Assembly (NCBI GenBank): GCA_018882725.1
Contig: VERK01000024.1
Location: forward strand, 1 to 15,676
Reading direction: 5' to 3'
DNA from: Actinomycetota bacterium
GTDB lineage: Bacteria > Actinomycetota > Acidimicrobiia > Acidimicrobiales > Ilumatobacteraceae
Length of the DNA stretch: 15,676 bases
Shown here: one piece after another, positions 8,024 to 15,594 of the stretch
Position numbering within the stretch: the stretch's first letter is position 1
Layout: the number at the start of each line of letters is the position of its first letter
Program-made: the position numbers and the translations under genes
Notes under the pieces: model-generated
Databases searched by the model: none
What the model was told of the DNA's origin: nothing
The model's input: the letters and a program-made list of their open reading frames with translations, nothing else

Positions 8024-9776
8024 CCCGTCGACACCCCCCAAGAAGAAGCGCCGTCGCGGATCGCGAGGAGGTCGTGGTCGGTCACGATCGCAGTCGCCGC
8101 GTCCCGAATCGGCCTCCGACGCGTTGGGCCAAGCGGCAACGGGCCATGCCCAGCCGGTGAACCCCGACGAACTTCCCGAGCGCATCTCCGAAGGTCGACC
8201 GAGCCCCGAGGCCGCCGCAGCGGCGGTGGTTCAGCGTCCGAAGATCGGCGACACCCGTCCGGCTCCGAAACCGTCGGTCACCATGCCGGGCGGTCAGCGC
8301 GCCGGCAAGACGCCCGACAATAAGACGACCGACGGATCGCGCGCCGAATCGAGCGGAGCACCAACGAATGCCGGCCAGGGGGCCAAGAAGAAGCGCCGTC
8401 GCGGTAGCGGCGGTGGACGGGGTGGCGAACGCTCACGGGGTGAAGGTCGCGGTCCGGCTTCCGATGTCGACGTTCAAGAACGCCGTCGCGGACGTGAGCG
8501 CAACGGTCGACCCGTCGGGCGCTACTTCATGTGCGTTCAGGTGCGCCCGCACCTCACGCAAGTGGCCGTGCTCGAGGGCCGCAGCCTCATCGAGCATTAC
8601 GTGAGCCGACCGGCCGACGACATCTCGCAGATCCACGGCAACATCTACGTGGGCAAGGTCCAGAACGTGCTGCCCGGTATGGAGGCGGCCTTCGTCGACA
8701 TCGCCACGCCCAAGAATGCGGTGCTGTATCGGGGCGACGTGCAATACGACGCCGAAGACATCGTCGACAGCCAGCCACGCATCGAGCAGATCCTGCGGGC
8801 CAAGCAGTTGATCGTCTGTCAGGTGACCAAGAACCCCATCGGTGTCAAGGGTGCTCGCCTCACCCAGGAAGTGTCGCTGCCGGGACGGTTCGTGGTTCTC
8901 ATTCCCAACTCCAAGACGTACGGCATCTCCAAGCGGTTGCCCGACGACGAGCGCAAGCGTCTTCGCAACATTCTCGATCGCGTGAAGCCGGCCGAGCACG
9001 GCTTGATCGTCCGGACCGCCGCCGAGTCGGCCACCGAGCACGAATTGCGCGCCGACATGACTCGCTTGGTCGATCAGTGGAACAAGATCGAGGAAGCGGC
9101 CCGGAAGGCCACCGGGCCCACCTTGCTGTATCGCGAGCCACCGCTCGCCGTTCGCGTGATCCGCGAGGAGTTCAACGCCGAGTACCGCGGAGTCGCCATC
9201 GACGATCGCCAGTTGTACGAAGATCTTCGCTCGTACGTCGAGGCGTTCAATCCCGAACTCGCCGACCGCATCGAGTACTACGACCCGAACGAATCGGGTC
9301 TTCCGATCTTCGAACGGCACCACGTGCACGAGCAGGTGCACAAGGCGCTCGATCGCAAGGTGTGGTTGCCATCAGGTGGTTCGCTGATCATCGAGCACAC
9401 CGAGGCACTGACCGTGATCGACGTCAACACTGGGCGCAACGTCGGTACCTCCAATCTCGAGGCAACGGTGTTCCAGAACAACCTGGAGGCGGCCGAGGAG
9501 ATCGCTCACCAGTTGCGTTTGCGCGACATCGGCGGAATCATCGTGATCGACTTCATCGACATGGAGATCAAGGAGAACCGCAAGAAGGTGGTGGATGCCT
9601 TCCGCTCGGCCCTCTCCCGTGACAAGACCCGGACCCAGGTCTTCGACATCTCCGAGCTCGGATTGGTGGAGATGACCCGCAAGCGCATCGGAGAAGGCCT
9701 GCTCACGGCCTTCGCCGACCCGTGCGAGATCTGTGCCGGTCGCGGAGTCGTGGTCGACCACGATCTGCTGGTCTGA
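7998..9776 (+). CDS. rne: Ribonuclease E/G family endoribonuclease
   Basis: A 592-residue RNA-processing enzyme. Residues 1-165 are a disordered, strongly basic leader with two KKKRRRGS blocks (15-22 and 130-137) and Gly/Arg-rich stretches, probably RNA-binding. The catalytic part begins near 170 with an S1-like domain (GNIYVGKVQNVLPGMEAAFVD). The active-site acidic pair is present: D475 in IDVNTG and D518 in VIDFIDME, 43 residues apart, as for D303 and D346 of E. coli RNase E. A CEIC pair (C576, C579) near the end matches the zinc-link that joins catalytic dimers. The protein stops soon after, so it has no long C-terminal degradosome scaffold; the disordered region is N-terminal, as in other actinobacterial homologues. 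RNase E versus RNase G cannot be settled from sequence. Its roles would be mRNA decay and rRNA maturation, next to L21/L27. Confidence 0.93.
   Translation: MSNESPSDNPSTPPKKKRRRGSRGGRGRSRSQSPRPESASDALGQAATGHAQPVNPDELPERISEGRPSPEAAAAAVVQRPKIGDTRPAPKPSVTMPGGQRAGKTPDNKTTDGSRAESSGAPTNAGQGAKKKRRRGSGGGRGGERSRGEGRGPASDVDVQERRRGRERNGRPVGRYFMCVQVRPHLTQVAVLEGRSLIEHYVSRPADDISQIHGNIYVGKVQNVLPGMEAAFVDIATPKNAVLYRGDVQYDAEDIVDSQPRIEQILRAKQLIVCQVTKNPIGVKGARLTQEVSLPGRFVVLIPNSKTYGISKRLPDDERKRLRNILDRVKPAEHGLIVRTAAESATEHELRADMTRLVDQWNKIEEAARKATGPTLLYREPPLAVRVIREEFNAEYRGVAIDDRQLYEDLRSYVEAFNPELADRIEYYDPNESGLPIFERHHVHEQVHKALDRKVWLPSGGSLIIEHTEALTVIDVNTGRNVGTSNLEATVFQNNLEAAEEIAHQLRLRDIGGIIVIDFIDMEIKENRKKVVDAFRSALSRDKTRTQVFDISELGLVEMTRKRIGEGLLTAFADPCEICAGRGVVVDHDLLV
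8040..8404 (+). repeat. Paired 20-bp direct repeat encoding KKKRRRG in the RNase E/G leader
   Basis: The same 20 bases occur at 8040-8059 and 8385-8404, both in frame and with identical codon choice (aag aag aag cgc cgt cgc gg). They encode KKKRRRG and both are followed by Ser and Gly/Arg-rich residues. The identity at synonymous positions points to a duplicated block rather than independent drift to a basic run. About 325 bp separate the copies. Confidence 0.8.
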
Positions 9777-9780
9777 CTTG

Positions 9781-9809
9781 TTGTGACCCCCCATTGGCCC
9801 AGGTAGAGT
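9781..9809 (+). promoter_or_regulatory. Candidate promoter for rplU-rpmA (TTGTGA - 17 bp - TAGAGT)
   Basis: In the 44-bp gap after the RNase E/G stop, a -35-like TTGTGA (9781-9786) and a -10-like TAGAGT (9804-9809) are separated by exactly 17 bp. The expected start of transcription is around 9816-9818, giving a leader of only 3-5 nt before the ATG at 9821. No Shine-Dalgarno is seen. Such a short leader leaves no room for the structured L21 leader RNA found in some other bacteria. Confidence 0.55.
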
Positions 9810-9820
9810 CGACAGTCGCT

Positions 9821-10132
9821 ATGTACGCAGTCATCGCAACCGGAGGCAAGCAGGTCCGTGTGGCCCAGGGCCAGCAGGTGCACGTCGAATTGCTGGGCGT
9901 CGAACAGGGCGCCGCAGTCGACTTCACTCCTGTGCTCGTGGTCGACGGCGACAAGGTCCTCGCCACGCCCGATCAACTCGCCGGCGCCAAGGTGTCGGGC
10001 CGTGTGGTCGGCACTGCCCAGGGTCCCAAGATCGACGGCTTCATGTACAAGCGTCGCACCAACCAGCGTCGTCGGTACGGACACCGTCAGCGCTATCAGG
10101 TCGTCGAGATCACGGCGATCGCGAAAGGCTGA
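9821..10132 (+). CDS. rplU: 50S ribosomal protein L21
   Basis: A 103-residue protein, the usual length. It begins MYAVIATGGKQVRVAQGQQV, the standard L21 opening, and has the C-terminal RNA-binding stretch KIDGFMYKRRTNQRRRYGHRQ before VVEITAI. It binds 23S rRNA on the large subunit. The ATG at 9821 matches the conserved N-terminus exactly; in-frame sequence upstream is the tail of the RNase gene. It is followed by rpmA after 3 bp, the near-universal rplU-rpmA pair. Confidence 0.98.
   Translation: MYAVIATGGKQVRVAQGQQVHVELLGVEQGAAVDFTPVLVVDGDKVLATPDQLAGAKVSGRVVGTAQGPKIDGFMYKRRTNQRRRYGHRQRYQVVEITAIAKG
10124..10128 (+). promoter_or_regulatory. Shine-Dalgarno for rpmA
   Basis: AAAGG lies 7 nt before the ATG at 10136, within the last codons of rplU. 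It is typical of the operon-internal genes in this window and contrasts with the SD-less rplU start. Confidence 0.55.
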
Positions 10133-10135
10133 GCC

Positions 10136-10390
10136 ATGTCGAAGACAAAAGGTGGCGGTTCAACCCGTAACGGGCGCGACTCGAACGCGCAGCGTCTCGG
10201 CATCAAGGTGTTCGCGGGTACTCAGGTGACTGCCGGAACCATCGTGGTTCGTCAGCGTGGCACCAAGTTCCACCCGGGCAAGAACGTGGGTCGCGGTGGT
10301 GACGACACGTTGTTCGCACTCGTCGATGGTGCGGTGAAGTTCGGCGAGCGGCGCGGACGCCGCATCGTCGACGTCGTTCCGGCTGAATAA
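10136..10390 (+). CDS. rpmA: 50S ribosomal protein L27
   Basis: An 84-residue protein of normal size. The N-terminus reads MSKTKGGGSTRNGRDSNAQRLG, equivalent to the common M-A-H-K-K-GGGSxxNGRDS opening, so the N-terminal extension that reaches the peptidyl-transferase centre is present from Met1 without the cleaved propeptide seen in Firmicutes. IVVRQRGTKFHPGKNVGRGGDDTLFA is also typical. The stop TAA at 10388-10390 faces the dgt stop 13 bp away, with no hairpin terminator between them. Confidence 0.98.
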   Translation: MSKTKGGGSTRNGRDSNAQRLGIKVFAGTQVTAGTIVVRQRGTKFHPGKNVGRGGDDTLFALVDGAVKFGERRGRRIVDVVPAE

Positions 10391-10403
10391 TCGCCGAACG
10401 CGA

Positions 10404-11537
10404 CTAGATGTCGATGCCGCGCGGGAGTTTGTGCAGCGGCCAGTCGAGCAAGGCGACTCCTTGTCGGCACGCGTACCGGTCGGTCATTCCGGCCACGTAG
10501 GCCACGGCCGCTGACAACGCTTCGTCCGAATCGGATGGCGCCTGACGATGATCGGGCAGGAGTCCGGGGTGTGCGGCGTAGTGCTCGACCAAGGCCCGGA
10601 GCAGATCGATCACTGATTGGGCCTGGGCCCGGCTGGCCGGACGCAGATAGATGTTCTCGTAGTTGAACTTGCGGAACTGCGCGAGAGCTTCGGCCACCTC
10701 GGGTTCCATGCCCACTCGACCGGTGTGGGCGGCGGCCGAGATCATGGAACGGATGAACGCGCTCAGTTGCTTCTGACGCGTGTCGCCGCACCGGGCCCGC
10801 ACCAACGGCGGGAGATTCTCGGCCGAGACGATGCCGGCCGCCACCGCATCTTCGAAGTCGTGGCACACGTAGGCGATGCGATCGGCCCAACTGACCACTT
10901 CACCTTCGGGCGTGGACGGGGCCGGGCGACTCCAGGAGTGATTGCGGATGCCGTCGAGCGTTTGAGTGCACAGATTCAGCGGAACGAGCGTGACGTCGGC
11001 ACCCCATTGGGCGTGATCGAATCCGCCGGGCACGAACGGCGACAACGCGTCTTCGCTCGCGTGGCCGCCCGGACCGTGACCGCAGTCGTGGCCGAGTGCG
11101 ATGGCTTCGGTGAGTGCGACGTTGAGGCCGAGAGGCCGGGCCACCGACACGGCCACTTGGGCCACCTCGAGCGCGTGAGTGAGCCGCGTGCGCTGATGGT
11201 CGTCGGGGAACACGAATACTTGGGTCTTGCCGGCCAGACGACGAAACGACGTGGCATGGAGAATGCGATCGCGGTCGCGTTCGAAACAGGTACGGAATGG
11301 ATCGGGATCTTCGTCGACCGCGCGTTGGCCGGCGCCGACCGACCGGGTGGCCAAGCGGGCCATGGTCCGGTCGAGTTGGTCTTCGCGTGCGGCGCGTTCG
11401 ATGAGGCCGACCTCACCGGTTCCGGCCCACGAATCGGCGTGAGCGAGTGTGATGGAGTCGTCACGAGTGCCAGCCATGGTGCTGGCCCAGCGTTCGGCCC
11501 GTTCGGCGATGTCGGGATCGACCGGTGACTCGTTCAC
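10404..11537 (-). CDS. dgt: Deoxyguanosinetriphosphate triphosphohydrolase-like HD-domain protein
   Basis: A 377-residue HD-superfamily enzyme that would hydrolyse dNTPs to deoxynucleoside and triphosphate, tuning the dNTP pool. The metal site is complete: H121 (RLTHALEVAQ), H150-D151 (GHDCGHGPGGH) and D219 (WADRIAYVCHDFEDA). The upstream segment DPFRTCFERDRDRILHATSFRRLAGKTQVF is the family N-terminal signature. The GTG at 11537 is chosen because a TANNNT box lies 7 nt upstream and because the frame further upstream is antisense to obgE; a later in-frame ATG (the M of STMAGTRDD) is possible. It is divergent from obgE and convergent with rpmA. The exact dNTP preference cannot be read from sequence. 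Confidence 0.9.
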   Translation of the reverse strand: MNESPVDPDIAERAERWASTMAGTRDDSITLAHADSWAGTGEVGLIERAAREDQLDRTMARLATRSVGAGQRAVDEDPDPFRTCFERDRDRILHATSFRRLAGKTQVFVFPDDHQRTRLTHALEVAQVAVSVARPLGLNVALTEAIALGHDCGHGPGGHASEDALSPFVPGGFDHAQWGADVTLVPLNLCTQTLDGIRNHSWSRPAPSTPEGEVVSWADRIAYVCHDFEDAVAAGIVSAENLPPLVRARCGDTRQKQLSAFIRSMISAAAHTGRVGMEPEVAEALAQFRKFNYENIYLRPASRAQAQSVIDLLRALVEHYAAHPGLLPDHRQAPSDSDEALSAAVAYVAGMTDRYACRQGVALLDWPLHKLPRGIDI

Positions 11538-11544
11538 GATCGTC

Positions 11545-11550
11545 AGGCTA
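11545..11550 (-). promoter_or_regulatory. Candidate -10 box (TAGCCT, minus strand) for a leaderless dgt transcript
   Basis: Read on the minus strand, TAGCCT is followed by 7 nt and then the GTG start of dgt, so transcription would begin at or beside the start codon. There is no Shine-Dalgarno. No clear -35 is seen at 16-18 bp. Confidence 0.45.
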
Positions 11551-11567
11551 CGACGGGGGTGTGGCAG

Positions 11568-11573
11568 TAGGTT
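11568..11573 (+). promoter_or_regulatory. Candidate -10 box (TAGGTT) for obgE
   Basis: TAGGTT lies 9 nt before the obgE ATG at 11583, in the 45-bp divergent gap shared with dgt. The spacing predicts a leader of zero to three nucleotides. No Shine-Dalgarno is present. No convincing -35 is seen, and any -35 would overlap the dgt -10 region. Confidence 0.45.
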
Positions 11574-11582
11574 GATCGCATC

Positions 11583-12833
11583 ATGAGCCAGTTCGTCGAC
11601 GAGTGCCAGTTGAACGTGCGCGCCGGCGACGGAGGGGCCGGCTGTGTGTCGTTCCGCCGTGAAGGTCCTGTTGCCATGGGTGGACCCAATGGTGGCGACG
11701 GCGGCAAGGGCGGCGACGTCTGGCTGGTGGCCGACCGCAACGTGGCGTCGTTGTTGGCTTTTCGCGATCACCCGCACCGAATCGCGGGTAACGGCGTGCA
11801 CGGCAAAGGCAAAGATCTGCACGGGCGCCGCGGAGAGAGTCTCGAGGTGAAGGTTCCGGAAGGAACCGTGGTGCGTGACATGTACTCCGGAGAAGTTCTG
11901 GCCGACCTGCAGAACCACGGCGATCGCTGGCTGGCCGCCCACGGTGGTCGCGGTGGGCGCGGCAACGCTCGATTCCTCACCAACCGCCGACGGGCGCCAA
12001 GTTTCGCCGAACAGGGCGAACACGGTGAAGAGCGGTGGCTCAAACTCGAACTCAAACTGATGGCCGACGTGGCGCTGGTCGGGTTTCCCAATGCCGGCAA
12101 GAGCACGCTCATCTCGGTGGTGTCGGCGGCTCGTCCGAAAATCGCGGCCTATCCGTTCACGACGCTCGAACCGCATCTGGGTGTGGTGCGTATCGACGAC
12201 GACACCGACTTCGTGGTGGCCGACATCCCCGGACTCATCGAAGGGGCCGCCGAAGGCAAGGGTCTCGGTCATCGCTTCCTGCGTCACGTCGAACGGGCCC
12301 GAGTGCTGTGCGTTCTGGTCGACCTGGCGCCGGTCGACGACACGTCACCCGAGGCTCAACTCGACACGCTGCTTCACGAACTCGAGAAGTACGACCCGGA
12401 CCTGCTCGAACGTCCGCGCGTCGTCGTGGGAACCAAGACCGACTCGGCCGATCCGGCTCTGGTGTCGGCCTGGAACCACCCGACCATCTCGGCTGTCACC
12501 AACCAAGGCGTGCGCGAACTGGTGGGCCGACTCGCTTCGCTCGTGCACGAGGCCCGTCAAGAAGAACCGCTGTCCGAATCGCGCGTGATCCTGCGGCCCG
12601 ACTCCGACGGGGCCTGGATCGAGCGGGTGGCCGAGCGCGAGTACCGCGTGCACGGCCGCAAGGTCGAGCGCGCGGTTCACCTGAACGACGTGACCACCCC
12701 CGAGGCCCTCGACTACATCGAAGAACGTCTGAAGAAGTTGGGCGTGCCGCGCTTGTTGGCGCGAGCCGGAGCCCGAGACGGCGACGTGGTCTGGATCGGC
12801 GCATTTTCGTTCGACTACCGACCCGACCGCTGA
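11583..12833 (+). CDS. obgE: Obg GTPase (ribosome assembly / stringent-response GTPase)
   Basis: A 416-residue protein with all three Obg parts. The glycine-rich Obg fold spans about 1-158 (AGDGGAGCVSFRRE, GGPNGGDGGKGGDVW, GGRGGRGNARF). The G domain has G1 GFPNAGKST at 167-175 (K173), switch I YPFTT, G3 DIPG at 214-217, and G4 TKTD at 284-287. The C-terminal OCT domain runs from about 334 to the end (ILRPDSDGAWIERV ... GDVVWIGAFSFDY). G4 has Thr where most Obg proteins have Asn; the general consensus allows N or T. Obg binds the 50S subunit and responds to GTP and ppGpp. The start is fixed by the conserved N-terminus. proB follows at 15 bp, an arrangement common in actinobacteria. Confidence 0.97.
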   Translation: MSQFVDECQLNVRAGDGGAGCVSFRREGPVAMGGPNGGDGGKGGDVWLVADRNVASLLAFRDHPHRIAGNGVHGKGKDLHGRRGESLEVKVPEGTVVRDMYSGEVLADLQNHGDRWLAAHGGRGGRGNARFLTNRRRAPSFAEQGEHGEERWLKLELKLMADVALVGFPNAGKSTLISVVSAARPKIAAYPFTTLEPHLGVVRIDDDTDFVVADIPGLIEGAAEGKGLGHRFLRHVERARVLCVLVDLAPVDDTSPEAQLDTLLHELEKYDPDLLERPRVVVGTKTDSADPALVSAWNHPTISAVTNQGVRELVGRLASLVHEARQEEPLSESRVILRPDSDGAWIERVAEREYRVHGRKVERAVHLNDVTTPEALDYIEERLKKLGVPRLLARAGARDGDVVWIGAFSFDYRPDR

Positions 12834-12848
12834 CGAGACTGATATCGC

Positions 12849-13931
12849 ATGCGCATCATCGCCAAGATCGGAACGTCCTCGCTCACCGATTCTCTCGGTG
12901 TGATCGATCGCGCCGTCATTGCGAACATTTGCCGCCAGATCGCTCAACTGCGTCAGGCCGGCCACGACGTGGTGCTGGTGTCCTCGGGCGCGGTGTCGGC
13001 CGGTGTGTCGGCCTTGGGCCTGTCGGCTCGTCCGACCGATGTTCGAACTCTTCAGGCGCTGTCGGCCGCTGGTCAGAGCCGACTCATGGAGGTGTACAAC
13101 GCCGAGTTCGCGCACCATTCGCTGGTGGCAGCACAGGTGTTGTTGGTGCCGCACGACTTCATGGACCGGCAGCAGTATCTGCACGCGCGTGAAACGCTCG
13201 AGTGTCTGCTCGAACTCGGCTGTGTTCCGGTGGTCAACGAGAACGATGCCATCGCGAACGACGAAATTCGGTTCGGCGACAACGACCACATCGCAGCGCT
13301 CTTGTCGCATCTCTTGAAGGCCGATGTTCTCGTTCTGCTCACCGACATCGAAGGCCTGTACACCGCCGATCCTCGCCACGATCCCTCGGCCACTCTCGTC
13401 TCCGACGTCGCGGCCGGCGATCCCCTCATGGCGGTGTCGGCTGGTGCCACCGGTTCGAACCGCGGCAGCGGGGGAATGGCCAGCAAGTTGTCGGCGGCGC
13501 GTATCGCATCGTGGTCGGGTATCCGCGCCGTGATCGCACGGGCCCCCGTCCCCGATGTTCTGCTCGGAGTCATCAGTGGTCAGTCGATCGGGACCACCTT
13601 CCACGGAGCCGATCGTCATCTGTCGTCACGACAGTTGTGGCTGGCGTTCGCGAGCGAGATCGCCGGCCGCGTCACGGTCGACGACGGTGCGGCCCGAGCC
13701 GTGGCCGGAGGCACCAGTTCGCTGCTGCCGGCTGGCGTGCGATCAGTCGAGGGCGACTTCGAAGTAGGCGACACGATCGACGTGGTGACCCTCGATGGTC
13801 GAGTGGTCGCGCGCGGAAGCGCGGTCATGAACTCGGCGCAGGCTCGGGTGGCCGCGGGCCGTCGCACCAGCGAACTCGACGACGGCTCACCGAGCGTCGT
13901 CGTGCATCGCGACGCGCTTGTGATTCTCTAG
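12849..13931 (+). CDS. proB: Glutamate 5-kinase with C-terminal PUA domain
   Basis: A 360-residue enzyme for the first step of proline synthesis, ATP-dependent phosphorylation of glutamate. The amino-acid kinase domain (about 1-260) shows KIGTSSLTD at the N-terminus, VSSGAVSAGVSALGL, the substrate loop NENDAIANDEIRFGDNDHIA, LLTDIEGLYTADP and GSGGMASKLSAARIAS. The rest (from about 275, VTVDDGAARAVAGGTSSLLPAGV) is a PUA domain, as in E. coli ProB. It lies 15 bp after obgE without a clear Shine-Dalgarno or TANNNT box, so it probably depends on obgE transcription. The partner proA is not next to it; the downstream neighbour is convergent murJ, and the two stop codons share one CTAG. Confidence 0.97.
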   Translation: MRIIAKIGTSSLTDSLGVIDRAVIANICRQIAQLRQAGHDVVLVSSGAVSAGVSALGLSARPTDVRTLQALSAAGQSRLMEVYNAEFAHHSLVAAQVLLVPHDFMDRQQYLHARETLECLLELGCVPVVNENDAIANDEIRFGDNDHIAALLSHLLKADVLVLLTDIEGLYTADPRHDPSATLVSDVAAGDPLMAVSAGATGSNRGSGGMASKLSAARIASWSGIRAVIARAPVPDVLLGVISGQSIGTTFHGADRHLSSRQLWLAFASEIAGRVTVDDGAARAVAGGTSSLLPAGVRSVEGDFEVGDTIDVVTLDGRVVARGSAVMNSAQARVAAGRRTSELDDGSPSVVVHRDALVIL

Positions 13932-15586
13932 TTGCGGCGACGCGCCACGATGGCGCGCAGATTCGCCATCTCGGGCACACGCAACACGGTGAGCGCACCG
14001 GTGTAAACCACGGCACCGATCAGTAATCCAACGATCACTCGGGCGAGTGCGCCCAGGCCGTCGTTGTCGCCCACCGCTCCGGCCGAGAGCCACACGACGA
14101 TGCCCATACCGGCGCCGGCCGCCATCATGCGTCCGATGCTCAGCACGGTGTGCCAGGCCGGGAACTCGGGAACCTTGACCTGTAACACGAAGATCGCGAT
14201 CACGGCGGCGATGAGGTACGACAGGGCGAACGCGATACCGAGGCCGAGCACGTCGTAGAACCCGACGAGCACGAAGGCCAGCACGATGTTGATGGCGTTC
14301 TGAACACAGTTGATGATGAAAGGTGTTCGCGTGTCCTGGTGGGCGTAGAACCCGCGCAGCGTGAACAAGTACACCGAGTAGCCCACGAGACCGAGCGCCA
14401 AGCCGGCGAGTACCCGCGCGGTGTTGATGGACGCGGGAAGATCGAACTGTCCGTGCTGCAGCAGGGCGCCGATGATCGGCCGCGACAGAGCGAGGAAACC
14501 GAACGCGGCCGGAATGGTGAGGAGAGCGACCAGTCGGATACCGAGTTCGGTGCGTTCGACGAACGCTTCGCGATCGCGCCGCGAGACCGCGCGGGCCATT
14601 TCCGGAATGAACGTGGTGGCGATGCTCATGGCCAGGAGGCCGTGCGGGAAGTAGAAGAACGTGGTGGCCTTGGCGTACGCGTCCTGTCCGCCTGATCCGG
14701 GTTGGGCCAGGTTCTTCACGATCACCACCGTGAGTTGGTTGGCCAGCACGTAGCCGAACGTCCAGCCCGACAGGGCGAACAGTTTCTTGACGGCCGGGTG
14801 GCGCAGATCGAAGCGGAACCGAAGGTTCAGTCCGGCGCGGTGGATGGCGGGCAGCAGGATCAGAGCCTGGAGCGCGATACCACCCGTGGCGCCGAGTCCG
14901 AGCAGCCAACGGAACGATGGACTGTCGAGGACGTCGGTGAGCACCGGCGAGTCCTTGTCGAGCAGCGTCGGGACGTAGAGCAGCGACGCGATGATCACGA
15001 TGTTGGCGAGCACCGGCGACCAAGCAGCCGCGAAGAAGCGTCGCTGTGCGTTGAGGACCGCACCGAACAGTGCAGCGATCCCGTAGAAGAAGATCTGGAG
15101 CAGGAAGATGCGAGTGAGTGCGGTGCCGACCGTGCGGAAATCGTTCGGGTCGACGCTGGGGTCGGGACTCAACGAGAAGACGCGGAAGATCCACGGAGCG
15201 CTGAAGACCGCGATGGCCGTGATTGCGGTGAGGAAGACGATGCTCACGCTCACGACCGCTTCGACCGACTCTTCATCCTCGTTCTCGAAGAGCCGTGTGA
15301 ACATGGGAACCAGTGCCGCCGACAAGACACCGCCCAGCAACAGTTCGTACACCGAGTTGGGCGAGTTGTTGGCGCCGTCGTACGCGTCGGCCAGAGCGGT
15401 TTGTCCGATCACGAACCCGAACACGATGATCTTGAGCATTCCGGTGAGGCGCGACAGGCCGGTGCCGAGCGCCACGACGGCGTTCGAGCGCAGGAGGCTG
15501 TGGCCGGAGTCCCCCGATGGAGCGACATCCGCGAGGTCGTCGCCGCGCGCTTCGTGGTCGCGCTCGTTCGGGGTGTGGTCGGTCAC
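13928..15586 (-). CDS. murJ: MurJ/MviN-family lipid II flippase
   Basis: A 552-residue (from the GTG at 15586) polytopic membrane protein of the MOP exporter superfamily, with about 14 hydrophobic helices after a hydrophilic acidic N-terminus of ~35 residues. Family signatures include SRLTGMLKIIVFGFVIG, ADAYDGANNSPNSVYELLLGGVLSAALVPMF, NAQRRFFAAAWSPVLANI and GFYAHQDTRTPFIIN. MurJ moves lipid II across the membrane, supplying substrate to RodA-PBP2. Two starts are possible: GTG at 15586, with a TANNNT box 8 nt upstream, or ATG at 15652, adding 22 Pro-rich residues but overlapping the start codon of the divergent gene. I prefer the GTG. There is no C-terminal pseudokinase-like extension of the mycobacterial type. 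Actinobacteria can hold several MviN paralogues, so flippase activity is inferred from the family. Confidence 0.88.
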   Translation of the reverse strand: MTDHTPNERDHEARGDDLADVAPSGDSGHSLLRSNAVVALGTGLSRLTGMLKIIVFGFVIGQTALADAYDGANNSPNSVYELLLGGVLSAALVPMFTRLFENEDEESVEAVVSVSIVFLTAITAIAVFSAPWIFRVFSLSPDPSVDPNDFRTVGTALTRIFLLQIFFYGIAALFGAVLNAQRRFFAAAWSPVLANIVIIASLLYVPTLLDKDSPVLTDVLDSPSFRWLLGLGATGGIALQALILLPAIHRAGLNLRFRFDLRHPAVKKLFALSGWTFGYVLANQLTVVIVKNLAQPGSGGQDAYAKATTFFYFPHGLLAMSIATTFIPEMARAVSRRDREAFVERTELGIRLVALLTIPAAFGFLALSRPIIGALLQHGQFDLPASINTARVLAGLALGLVGYSVYLFTLRGFYAHQDTRTPFIINCVQNAINIVLAFVLVGFYDVLGLGIAFALSYLIAAVIAIFVLQVKVPEFPAWHTVLSIGRMMAAGAGMGIVVWLSAGAVGDNDGLGALARVIVGLLIGAVVYTGALTVLRVPEMANLRAIVARRRN

Positions 15587-15594
15587 TGGCGACA

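Noticed and set aside
10391..10403. Terminator between rpmA and dgt
   Set aside because: Only 13 bp, with no inverted repeat or T-run.
11538..12287. N-terminal extension of dgt by about 250 residues
   Set aside because: This part is antisense to obgE. The HD-family N-terminus begins just after the GTG at 11537, which has its own promoter-like box.
12035..13192. 385-codon plus-strand open frame across obgE and proB
   Set aside because: Arg/Gly/Pro-rich out-of-frame shadow of two well-supported genes.
13887..15194. 435-codon minus-strand frame within murJ
   Set aside because: Arg/His-rich shadow in another frame of the murJ strand; no hydrophobic segments or motifs.
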